DNA from: Citrus sinensis
Taxonomy: Eukaryota > Streptophyta > Magnoliopsida > Sapindales > Rutaceae
Reading direction: 5' to 3'
NCBI RefSeq assembly: GCF_022201045.2
Contig: NC_068562.1
Location: forward strand, 4,154,001 to 4,218,000
Length of the DNA: 64,000 bases
Shown here: positions 13,606-25,210 of the stretch, piece by piece
Layout: each line of letters starts with the position of its first letter
Position numbering within the stretch: position 1 is the first letter of the stretch
The notes under the pieces: generated by a model
The model's database searches: none
What the model saw: the letters and a program-made list of their open reading frames with translations, nothing else
Told to the model about the DNA's origin: nothing
Translations under genes and position numbers: made by a program

Positions 13606-16600
13606 ATGAAAGGCGGCAAATCCAATAAAGCAAATTGGAGCTTGAAGTCGAAGATTGAGTTACCTTTCGTCTTCCTCGCTTGCTTGTTCTTTTTCCTCGC
13701 TGGTCTCCTCGGTTCCTCTCTCCTCTCTCAGGTTTTTCAAATACTGTTATTAGATCTGCAAGATTTCCGATAATTTTCTGAATTGCACGGTATCCTCTGT
13801 GTATAATGTCTCTGGATTATATATATAATGCAATATGACTTATTTTGTTTCTTTTTCGGAAAATTAATTTAATTTTGCAGTTGATTATATATTCTCTAAT
13901 TTATTGGCAGGACGTAACCGTGGCTAGGCCGAGTGCGAGAGTGGTAGAGTCGGTGAAAGATGAATACGAATGGATGCCGCATGGACAGGCTGGCGATGAC
14001 TCTGTTACGAATATTCCCTTTCAGGTTCTGTCTTCTTCTTCTTCCCTTTTTTTAGTTTATATCCGTTTATTTCTTTATTCATTTTTTTTTTATTCCAGTG
14101 TTTTCTGATTGATGATGACAGTAATCTAATTATTTTGGATGTTTGGAAATACTGGATTTATTTAACAAGGCAGTTATAGATCTCAAGTGATAACTTGATG
14201 CTTTTGTCACAAGAAACAGTGATTGTTGTGGTATGAGTGGTAGTTTAATTACGTTCATTTTCAATAATAAACGAAAAACTTTTTGCCGAGAGAATAATTT
14301 TGGATTGATCTGGAAGCACTTGCTCACAGGTTGAATTTGGGTTAAAAAATATATTAATAAATAAAAGAAAAATATATTATTTCATTTAAAATTTAATCTT
14401 GAAATATATTATTAATTAACCACAACCATTCTGAAAATATGCTCCTTTTCTATCTTTTACCTACCTGATACAGGTTCTGAGCTGGATGCCACGTGCTTTA
14501 TATTTCCCTAATTTTGCTACCCCAGAACAATGCAAAAGCATAATCAATATGGCCAAGTTGAACCTTAGACCATCAACCTTGGCTTTGCGAAAGGGAGAAA
14601 CTGTTGACAACACTCAGGGAATTAGAACAAGGTATGTCCTATGTGCATGCCTATTGTCTTTGTTTCAGTATAAAATGATGTATATTTTATGAAGTCAATA
14701 GCATAACTCCAGGGGCTGTTTCGGTGACCCTAAGTTATTCCAATCATGTATTTTATATGAAAGTCTGGAGTAAGGACTGAACTTGTATCTGTTACCATCT
14801 CAATTAGTATTAAAGAATCTTGTATTTCAACTTAATGCACCAGCATAGTGATGCTAATTTGTTCAACTGGTAAAATATCCTGGGTTGATACAAGAGAACT
14901 GGCTTTTATCTTTTTTGAGCATAGCATAATTGGAAACTGAATCCCTACACACTCATGTGAGCGGATTTTACTGATATGTAGCATGCATCTGGCAGTATAG
15001 TTTCCTGCTTAGCGGATTTTTCCTGCAAATATGCTGTAAAAACCAGTTCTTTTTAATCTTTAAGTTATGTTAGTGTAAGTTACTCTATCTTGTCAAACAG
15101 CTCTGGCGTGTTTATTTCAGCAGCTGAAGACGAAAGTGGGACTTTGGATCTCATTGAGGAAAAGATTGCAAAGGTCACAATGCTGCCTAGGATTAATGGG
15201 GAGGTATTATTTCTTGTGAAGTTTATCAACTTTAAATTAAACTTTTCTGAAACCTCTTAATATTCTTTTGCAGTTGAATAGGAATACATGCAAATTTGAT
15301 TAGCAGATTGCAATATTCTCATACTTGTTTTCTTTAAGCTGTTGGGAGTGGTTCATGACTTAATCTGTAGTTTTTTAATTTTCATTTCTGACTCTGGATT
15401 TAACTCCAGTCATGCATATATACCTTAAATTTAATAGAAATTGCAGGTTGAAACAGGTCATGTTCAATTTCTTTAATGAAATATTTTGTTTTTACCTTCT
15501 GCGTTTGAAGTGTGTTATACAACAGCTTTTACCCCTGAAGTTCGACCAAACTTTTTGAGATATTGAAGCTTAGACAGTTGTGGTATTCAATTGATTTGTG
15601 ACTTTCATTGAGCTAGTAGACCTTTCATTTCAGCGCAATATTAAATTTGTTTGAGGAATCACCGTGTTTCAGGCATTCAATATATTGCGATATAAGATTG
15701 GGCAGAAGTATAATTCTCATTATGACGCATTTGATCCCCAGGAATACGGCCCACAGAAGAGCCAAAGGGTAATTTCATTTTTTTCTTTTTTTCCAGTGCA
15801 TTAACATTGAGTTTATGATTTATATAACATACATAAAAGTCAACATGCCACACGTGCCTGTGCATGCAAATATAAACAAGCACTTGAGCCAGTAATTTGT
15901 ATCAAATGCAAACATAAAGGGGTACTACCTACTGAAGTATCTGCTGCTCTTCCCAAATGCAATTTGTAAGAAGCCACCGCTGCATCTCCTATGATAACAT
16001 TTACTTATTTGAATACTCTATGAAAACATGTGTCGGGGTGGGATGTACAGAAGTTTTTCATTAAAATCTGTAATTTGTATGACTTAATACTTGATTACAA
16101 CGATGTTAATTACTGATTTAAAGTTTCCCAACAACAATAATAGTAGCGATGCTAACGATCACACAGGTTGCTTCTTTCTTGGTGTATTTAACAGATTTAG
16201 AAGAAGGTGGAGAAACCATGTTTCCATTTGAGGTAAAATCAACATTTCTGCTGTGTCTCCACTTTTGGTCAATCGTGTTCTTTGAATAACTATAGGAAAT
16301 CCGCTGTTGGTTCATAGAATGGCATGAACGCGGATGGAAGCTATGATTACCAAAAATGCATTGGCTTGAAAGTGAAGCCCCGCCAAGGGGACGGACTTCT
16401 ATTCTACTCGTTGTTACCGAATGGTACCATTGATCCAGTATGTATTCCTTTATTTATCTTCATATCGGAACTTATTAAATAGAAAGCATAAGGGATGTAG
16501 TCTAATGTGAACGAAATTAACTAGTTCAAATAATTCCAAAACGTGTTACTTTCTTTTTTGATTGGTACTTATGAGTGATGCTAATTCAAAATAGTATTTC

Positions 16601-16764
16601 ACGTCTTTTGTTTAAAGTGATAGCAGTCATTGAATAAATTATAAATGGTATCATAATTTGTGGGTTGCTTTTTGCAGACATCAATTCACGGAAGCTGTCC
16701 GGTAGTCAAAGGGGAGAAATGGGTGGCTACAAAGTGGATTAGAGATCAAGAACAATATGATTAA
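13606..16764 (+). CDS. Prolyl 4-hydroxylase (2-oxoglutarate/Fe(II) dioxygenase), 8 exons, 289 aa
   Basis: Exons 13606-13731, 13911-14024, 14474-14631, 15101-15203, 15673-15768, 16167-16232, 16318-16437 and 16678-16764. All introns are GT-AG and in phase. The protein is a type II membrane protein. A short basic N terminus precedes one hydrophobic segment (about residues 19-38), then a lumenal catalytic domain. The iron ligands are visible as His183 and Asp185 (SHYDAF) and His265 (SIHGSCP). Lys275 sits ten residues after the last histidine, the usual 2-oxoglutarate-binding position. Plant enzymes of this group hydroxylate proline in extensins and arabinogalactan proteins in the ER/Golgi. The wording of the core (YFPNFATPEQC, LALRKGETVDNTQGIRTSSG, DGLLFYSLLPNGTID) is closest to the Arabidopsis At4g33910/At2g23096 subgroup. 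There is no ShKT tail. It is divergent from CGLD27 and convergent with the MFS gene. Confidence 0.94.
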
Positions 16765-17741
16765 CTATTTGTATATTGATTGGTGCATAATTGAAAAAAT
16801 TTTGTTTCAATCCCAGCATCCGAATGGAAAAGCCGCTCACTTCTGGCATCTACCATTTAATTTAATGCAATAAAAACACTACTTATTAATAGATTAAGAT
16901 GCAGTGCTAATGGCATGGTCATAGTTCCAAGAGCATAGCATGTCAATGTTCCGCAAACAATTATGGCAATGGACGATAGTCTGCTATTAGATGAATATTC
17001 CCAACAAAAAATTTCACTGTTGGTGCTCCAAAGAGTATATGCTTATCTTTTACTTACGCTATGATATAATGTTGAAAGCACAGAAAGCTACAATACAGGA
17101 CAAACACTTATTATTGCAAATCTGAGGTAGTGCAGACTATGCTACAGAATAAAAAAGTTAACCTCAGTGAAAGAATTAATATATCAATTTAATGTTTTGA
17201 ATTGAATTATACATACCATGGATCCTCTGAAACTAATATTTAGAATCCCAAGGACTTCCAGGTCCACCTGCTGCATTTTCTCCAAACACTTGAGAGATAT
17301 AGCTTCTCATAGCCGATCGCTTGCAGCGATTACCGACTATACACATCAAAATATTCTTCACCTAATCAGGGGCAAGCTTTTTTCTATAACTCAAAAATCT
17401 ATTATTTAGGCCAGCCTTCTGTCTTAGCTGCTAAGTTGCTGTTCTTTCTGAGAATGTATATCTTGTATTTGAATTCATTGACCAAAAAATAACTCATCAA
17501 TAAACTCCTTGTCTCTATGCAACAAACATCTACGAGGCTAGGAACCTAGCTTTAGCAATTATCAAAGCTGAACTTCTTGGCTTCATAATATCATTCCTCT
17601 TCTAAAATAAAATTCCCTCTTGTATACTTCCGTTAAAATTAGAAGGCAAGACTTTTGGATTTCACTTGTCGATCAAATAGGTGATAGAAGACAGATGCCA
17701 AGAATTCACTCTGAGCTACAAACACGATGGGGGTAATAACA
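16765..17741. other. Tail-to-tail spacer
   Basis: Non-coding DNA between the stop of the prolyl hydroxylase (+) and the stop of the MFS gene (-). It must contain both 3' ends. Nothing else is recognised. Confidence 0.55.
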
Positions 17742-20700
17742 TCACAGTTTGTGCCAGTTTTGGTATGGTTGCTTTCCCCACCGCTTCAACACATGCATAC
17801 ACCCGGCTGCTATGAACAGCCCAAGGGCTGCAAATGCTACCATTGCTGCATTCTCAATGTTCCGATAGAAGCCCCGCTGCAACATTACCAAGGCACGTCT
17901 CAGAGCTCACATAGTTGGAAAAATTTAAGAACCAATGCTATACTGTAACAAATAAACTCAGCCAAGGATAGATTTAGACCCTATTTGGTATTGAAATGTT
18001 GTAGGTTTTAAGCCATATCTGCCATGGAAAATAAAGCTGTAATTATGAAATAAAAGTTTAGCGTGTAGTCACTATAACTTTTAAATAATAAATTTGACAA
18101 AAATAATAAAGATATTATAGGTTTTTTGTTATAAAAGTGTGGGATCAAATCAACTTAGCTTCCAAACTATAGCAGCAAGTGTTTAACAAACACTTTAATG
18201 CCATGGCTTAAAAACTACAACTGCCCGACCTTAATACCAAGCCGGGCCTCAATCATGTCCAAGTGCACAATCAACGGCTGAGGTATGACCTTCCATTCAG
18301 CAGGTTTGGCAACAATTACAAGGCCAATCCAATTCAACCTGTATTTTATCAGGTTAGAGAAAAGTCAACCAACCCTTAAATAACTGGGTTGGGTTGGGTT
18401 GAGTTGATTTGATTGGGCTTAAAACCAAATTTAATATTAATATTACATAAATAAAAAAATATAATAAAACATAATGAATTTTCTACCATGAGCATCAAGA
18501 AAAAGGTTAAAACAGACAGGTTTATTAATTGACACATGTCCTTGTATATTATTTTCACAGCAGTTGGGTTGGTTTAGGTTTATCAGCAAAGCCAACCTAA
18601 TGCAATATGCTAGTAAAATTAAACCGATTAACCAGCCAAAAAACATTAACCCACACATATTTTACTCAAGCCATGATTGTTATAATGAAATGTCTTAGTC
18701 CGAGACACGCACCAGCAATAGGAAAAGCAGAATTGCTGCATTCGCAGGAGCAAGCGAAAGGCTTATCATCCCTCCACGCAACTCATTTGGCACATACCTG
18801 TGAACATAATGAAAAAGCAAAGGCATCAAATAATAACAACTCAAAAGATAACTCAGAATGTCACAAAAAGAAAAAGCATTTATTCAACATACATGGTCCT
18901 CAATCTTGCAAGCGAAGGTAGAATCAAGCCGACACAAGCATGAAACAAGCAGAATAGTGCAACTAAGATTCCTATTTCCTGTAAAGCACCAATAAATCAT
19001 GTAAAATTTTACTTACTAGTGTCAGAAATCAGAAAAGATAAATCTGAGAGTAAATCTGAATTCATGAGATTCATGCTATCAATACCTGATAATCATATGC
19101 TATTATAGAGAAGACAAAGCCGAGTACAACAAATGCATATAATAAGCAATCCTCAGTTCGAAAAGATGATGGTCCACTAATGAGCCATGGAAATACCGTG
19201 CTTCCTAACATTCTTGCACCAAGCAAAGATGGGAATATCAACCCAAGATGCACTTCTCGCCCATCAGCCTAAAGTCACATGAATAAAATAATTCACATAT
19301 CAGCAGATCACTATCTTCACTTTTACTTAACCCTTTTATCAATGATGTCTCAATTATATTAATGATTCATTTAACCATTTTTTCATATTGTAATGTATAA
19401 TGTTGCAGGAAAAATAAAATAAAATAAGATAGAAGGTTACTAAAAGATTGGGGGGGGGAAGGGACTCTCTACAAATGGTTGACTTCATTCTCGGACATCA
19501 GGTTTGCATGTTTCAGAATTCAGATTCTCATTAACATTTTGCGGTAGCTGAAGAATTTTGACATGTTAAATTTGAACCGGTGCAAGATGCTGGTTCTTTA
19601 CTTTTGGGGGCATCTAACTGCTGTTTAAGTATCATGGTGCTGAAATTTCATGGAAATTAAATTATTATCCTGATTAAAGAATTGCAGCCAATATCCTAAT
19701 TTGTAGATTTTTCTAATGATATTTAGGTTCCACCAATCAAATGTTATAAAAAGACTTAAGGGCTAGCCATTGCCTAAATTTTCCAAGCTTCAAGAAGCAC
19801 TAAATAAATCAAAAGTCAGTAGCAATTTTCCAGTTTTTCAAATTAGAGGCATGATCATACCACCAATGTAGGAGCCCACAGAATCCAGAATAGGGCAATG
19901 GAGAACTGAAGGCAAGCTTGAGCCAAAACCAAGAGCCATATCCTTTTATCTGTTAATAATAAAAAGTTTAGCGAAGATGAAAACTTCTCATGACACAAGT
20001 AGGTATTTAATCCAAAAGTGTATGGAAATAAAACTCTAAAGTAGATAATAAGCAATCCTGTATGATTTTAATAAGCATCCATAAAATTCTTTAGGAACTC
20101 TGGGAATGCCATGTTGGCACTTAATTGAAACAGAATCAGGTTGGATTACCATTCAACATGTGCATCCAAGAATCATGGTAAATTAAGAATAACATGAAGA
20201 GGCACTTTAGCATCCCTTGTACCCACTAAAATTTAGAAAACTAGTCTTTTTCAGATATAAAAGAAAACTTTGCAAGGTAATTACTTCAATACACTGACAA
20301 TTTCATGCCAAAATTTGTGGATTCATAAAGGGTGACGAATTTAAATAATCAGATAATGATGTAACATCAGACACAATCAATCCTCTGGACTAAAAAGGCA
20401 ATTTTTATGTTGCTACAACAATCAAATACATTGCCACAACTTTCGGGATTAAACTACGAGGTATTCCCTCTCATTTCTACTATAAAAGCAAAGAAAACAA
20501 GAAAAACCAATTGGATTTGTTTAATCATTGGTAGGATGAGCAGCAAAGAGATATCTATAGATTGAAAAAATAAACCTTCATTAATAGTGCAATAAGAGCA
20601 GTAAGGAAGCAGCAACTCCAGAAAATGTTCATTTCAATCATGGAAGAAATAACACAAACTTAAACAAATTTGATATCCCTTGCTGTTCAAATGAACCATG

Positions 20701-22408
20701 TCCATAAAGATTAAATAAGAACTGATAAACTGTCCAGGCAAAATCGTGTGACAACTATGAGTTTGCATTGTGTAGATTACAAAAGACAAAGCTTACAGTA
20801 AAACCAAACCCTTACCACCAAAAATATATGTAAAGAAGGAAGTTCTATAATCATCAAATGCCATTTTCGGATTTTCAGTCCATCCTCTGCTAACACAGAT
20901 GATTCCTAATATTGACAGGAAGACAGATGCCGTGGAAGAAGGTACTACGCCTTTTTTCACATCAATACCCACTAGCCAGTTTGCGAGCACCTGACCTCCA
21001 ATTAGGGCTGCCGACTCAAAGAAAGTCATTAGCCAAAATGTGTCACTCAAAATATCTTGCCTCTGCCCTTGCTGCAAAGAGAAATTATTCAGAAGATCAT
21101 CACTTAAGCAAAGGGAGAATTCTCTATATATAAGTAATGTAACACATATAGGCCTCAAATTGTACAAGGGCAATTTGAGGAATGCAATAGCTAGATAAAA
21201 GTCAAAAGTAAATCAACATGGGACAAATCATGAGCCAAAATCATGTGTCCATATCAAATGCAGGAGAAAAGAGCAGAAAGTTTATTAACACAAACCTTTT
21301 CATGTTCAATAGCCACCCATGTCTCAAAATTAAACGAGAATATTGAGGAGGCAAGTGACAGGCAGATATTTGCAACCCAGACACTAGGATGCGCTGTAAT
21401 ACTTTTCCATACTCCAACAAAGAGGTGTAGGATGAAGAATATCAAACAGACTTTCTTTTGACCTCTTTGGACATGCACATAAATATCAATTTTGTTAGAG
21501 TTCAGAGAAGTCTGGAATTTGAACATAAGAAACAATATGCTATAAAGATGTTAGCGGAGTGCAAGACAAATAACCTCTCAATTTATCTCACAGTTCCAGT
21601 TTGATTTCCAATAAACAAAGCAATTAAACAGAAATTTCAGCATTAAAAGGACTAAACAACCGGTATTTTAACTTTAATATGGTCCATCACAAATACCCAA
21701 CCATTTAAACACACGCACAACTCACTCTGTCTTCTATGCAATAAATAACTAATAAAATATAGGAAGTTTCAAGAACAAACACAAAACAATAAAAGCCTTC
21801 CACATAATTCTTTTTCCTCTGCTTCCATTCTAATTTCATATCAGTCAATTCATCGAGTGCGACACCGAAACACGCAATGCAATATTTTTGATCATGTATT
21901 ACTTAGTGCGTAACTGATAACTGTGCCATACAAGCGATAAATAAAGACAAGTTTAACTTACATCAAATCAGAGATCATGCCTAGAAAGCTACCGACAAAG
22001 AGCGCAGCCGAGAATCCAGCACACAGTAACAACATCATTTGTTCCTTGGCCACACCATAATAAACCAATTCGTACTCTCCAAACACCGACCACAAGCCCT
22101 CCATCACTAAGAAAAAAGGAATCCGATTTCACATGAACTCGCAGCCAAACAGAGCCTAATATCAAAGCGTAATTTCAAAAAAAAAAAAAAGCAATTATAA
22201 AGTTACCTGAAGCGAGGGAGAAGAGGAGGAGGAAGTTACGCTGAAAGGGAACGAAGGATGAGGAGTTTGAGTGATCGAATAGAGAAGAAGAAGAAGAAGA
22301 AGAAGATTTGCTCGGAAGAAGGAAAATAGAGAAAAAGCATGAGAGAAATATAAATATATACAGAAAAGGACTCGGTTCCCAAACGGAACTCTCGATTGTT
22401 ACTCCCAT
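17742..22408 (-). CDS. MFSD5-like molybdate-anion transporter (MFS), 9 exons, 449 aa
   Basis: Minus-strand exons: 22408-22207, 22106-21962, 21464-21296, 21071-20816, 19949-19861, 19268-19086, 18978-18893, 18797-18713 and 17876-17742. All phases join. The product is an integral membrane protein with about 12 hydrophobic segments. It has the MFS loop 2-3 feature GMISDLIGQKK and, in the second half, RTMYVPNELRGGMISL. The tail ends GCMHVLKRWGKQPYQNWHKL. These match the plant MFSD5 family (DUF791; Arabidopsis At2g23093, At1g64650, At4g27720), whose animal and algal relatives (MoT2 type) move molybdate. The substrate in plants is not proven. Exon 1 encodes a run of eight serines from a TCT/TCC repeat between the first two membrane helices. 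Intron 8 (17877-18712) contains a MITE and a GGGTT-rich insertion. Confidence 0.92.
17980..18245. mobile_element. MITE in intron 8 of the MFS gene
   Basis: The left end reads TTTGGTATT then GTTGTAGGTTTTAAGCCAT. The right end, read in reverse complement, gives TTGGTATT then GTTGTAGTTTTTAAGCCAT. This is an imperfect terminal inverted repeat of about 45 bp around an AT-rich core without coding capacity. A related CTATTTGG-type element lies at 59718-59962. I could not define a clean target duplication, so the superfamily (hAT-like is likely) is an inference. Confidence 0.5.
18290..18640. repeat. GGGTTGGGTT-rich insertion remnant in intron 8
   Basis: Clusters of GGGTTGGGTTGGGTTGAG near 18388 and GTTGGGTTGG near 18563 flank an AT-rich centre. 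This resembles the patch at 515-660. It is probably a degraded non-autonomous element; its borders are not resolved. Confidence 0.3.
22282..22302 (-). repeat. Coding GAA/TTC microsatellite (poly-serine)
   Basis: Plus-strand GAAGAAGAAGAAGAAGAAG is read on the minus strand as consecutive serine codons within exon 1 of the MFS gene. A triplet repeat can change length without a frameshift. It sits in a loop between predicted helices. Confidence 0.7.
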
Positions 22409-24212
22409 TTTATTTTGTAAAAGAACAACGAAAAATAAAGGCGTCGATTGATCTTTTTCAGGTTTAGATCATGAATTTGCTTGATTGCAAGAAATGTAAG
22501 AACTTCATAAGTGAGCGAGCTGTCACTGTTGAGTGTCAGATCCGAATGAAACTTTTGTTCCAGTGCTGCTCCAAACCGTAAAACTGCAGAAGAGAGCGAA
22601 CGGAGCCTTAAAGAGGCATTGAAAGCTCACCGTTTTAGTAACACGGTGCGCGTTAGCTTTTTCATTATTTTATTTTTATTTTTTGTAAAAAGTAAAATAT
22701 CTTCTTCTTCTTATTATTATTAATGCATGATTTACGAGTGAGTGAGTAGGCATTGAGCTTTAGCACATGCCTAGCGGTTGCGGAGGGAACATTCCTTGGA
22801 CCACCTTGCCCTAAACATTAGTTGTCATTACAAGTTTCATCCGCCAAATTCCGATCGACACCTAAATTGAATAGACATATCATTTATTCACAATATTAGT
22901 TTTTTTTTTAAGGCCAATATTAGTATTAGTATTATTCTCACTTTATTTTGTGTATTAAGATCTCATTTAGTATAATTTTTTAAATAAAAAATTTATTTAA
23001 GTAGAGTTTTTACTAAAAATATTTTAATTGTTTAATTATCAATGAGAGCTTTTACTAAATATTGTAAAATTATTTCAATAAATAAATTTTTTGAAATTAT
23101 ATTATGAAATAAATGAAATAAAACTGTGAAATAAATTACGAATGTTTTAGTGCTTGCTTTGATGACTTATTTAGTCCAATAAGTTCTTTCCAAATTTTTT
23201 ATTGTTGTTTGATTTTTTAATATAATTTTTGGAAATTAAACAAGTTATTTCGGGCTTTGGGATTAGAGGATGATTTTTTTAAATGTTAAAATATCTAAAA
23301 TATCTTTTACTCATTTGACAATGTTATTTCATTTCTTTCATAACATATCTTTAAAAAGCTTGTCTATCAAAGTAATTTTATAATTTTTAATAAAAGCTCG
23401 CATTAACAACAAAACAACTAATTTTTTTTTTTTTGGCTGAAAGCTCTATTAATAAGATATATTTAAAAAGTTATACAAAATGGAGCTTTAAATAATTTAA
23501 CAATAAATAAACTCTATAATCTATACTCCTAAAAATCTAAAATTTTGTTAATACAGATAAAATAACTTTTTTAATTTTTAAAAGCTCTACTCAAGATGCA
23601 CTCCAAACACTGCTAAAAACTTTTAAATTAATTTATTAGATGGAATAAATATTTTTCTCCATTAGATAAGTTATATTAAACATACATTGGAGCTAGTAAC
23701 AGTAATAATAATCCATTGTGATGGGGTGGACTCAGACTCATGCTTCCATGTCGATATATTTATTATCAATTTTTTTTTAAATAACTAAAATAGTATATTA
23801 TAAATTGTAATAAAATGGTTTTTAAAAGTTGACAGAAGTTTGATTACATTACGAAAAGAAGTTTCAATAATTTTTTTTCAGCTCTAAGAATCTCAATTCT
23901 CAACATAATCACATCAAACCTACTCACAACCGAAGTCATAATCAATCTTAAAGTAAAGGGTGAGCTTATTTCAATCTACACATTTTCTCCTTACACTCTT
24001 TTTTTACTAACACTTTCTAATACACGCACACATATACGTATATGTATATTAAAATCAATTAAGTAACCTAATTTTCCTTTTCTTTCATGTCTCCACAGTT
24101 TTTTTTTTTTGCCAATTTGCAAGACAGAAATTATTCAAATCGATATTGTTATAACCTATTAAGAATTGAAAGGAACATAACTCGCCATCTAAATGCACAA
24201 AATATAGTCATT
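22409..24212. other. AT-rich intergenic, no gene seen
   Basis: This region is upstream of the MFS gene and downstream of ACBP3. From about 22930 to 23700 it is very AT-rich, with scattered AAGCTCTA/TAGAGCTTTT words in both orientations, possibly a decayed MITE. No reading frame of interest is seen. Confidence 0.45.
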
Positions 24213-24450
24213 TGGGCTTGTAGTTCAATTGATAATGTCCTTAACATATATTAAGGAAATGAGTTCGAGCCCTGTAGACTTCATTCTCTTTGAACAAGGA
24301 TATAGATTTCTCTTCATATACCAGTGGGAGTAGATTTTCAAGCTTAGTGTTTGACAAGATTTTCGAGCTTAATGCTTGAAAAACCTTTGGGTACGGTGAG
24401 GAAACATATGAATGAGGAAATGCCCTAACCTAAGAACTAAAATAATATAT
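24213..24450 (+). mobile_element. tRNA-derived SINE-like element
   Basis: The head reads GGGCTTGTAGTTCAATTGAT, which resembles a tRNA-type A box. GAGTTCGAGCCC (24261-24272) matches the RNA polymerase III B box about 40 bases later. An AT-rich tail follows and ends in an A/T-rich run near 24445. No tRNA cloverleaf can be completed, so this is a SINE head and not a tRNA gene. A target duplication was not identified. Confidence 0.5.
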
Positions 24451-25210
24451 ATACAACCAACTCATGCGAAACTAGAATGAGCAGAAACATATTGCTATTG
24501 CCATTGAACACGCAGTTAATCCTTTATTGGCAAAGACAACTAAAAGATCTACCAGCAGGCTAGCATATTTAACAGATTGATGCTTCCAAGCTTTGTAACT
24601 CCACATCCTTGATAGCTGAGAAGCTCAGAGATGTCTGAAGCGCCACTTTGATGGAAGTAATTGGAATAAATTGCATTTGTTTTGCCTGAATTAACCAATT
24701 TTCGGAAGCAATATTAGAAATATCAGAGCGCTTAACATCTGAAACGTGCAACTTGATTAAATTCTGAGTCGCAATCCATAGAAAGCAACGGCAGAGGTGA
24801 AAAATGCACCAAAGTTAAAAATAAATAAATAAACAATGAGGCAAATGATGAGCAGGAAGGAGAAGATATAAAATGTGCTTCCAGTGAATAATGATATCAC
24901 TATATCTATGATTTGAATTACAAAAAGACACTAACATATTCATCATGTTCAGGAGTTTTTTCGCTCATGCACTCTGAAAAGCCAGGCACTAGGAAATCAC
25001 AATTCAAGAAACATTGACTAATCAACAAAATCTGTACCGCATCCAAGGGTGTCTGGATCAAAGAAAGTCATCTATAAAAACCTTCAGGATCACGCACTAG
25101 CTCATCTACATTCCTTGAGAAAAGTGATAAACTACAAATAAGAAATAGGAACAAAAAGGAAAACTTTAAACTCATAAAATGTTGACCTGGACCAAGTATT
25201 TTTCATCAAA

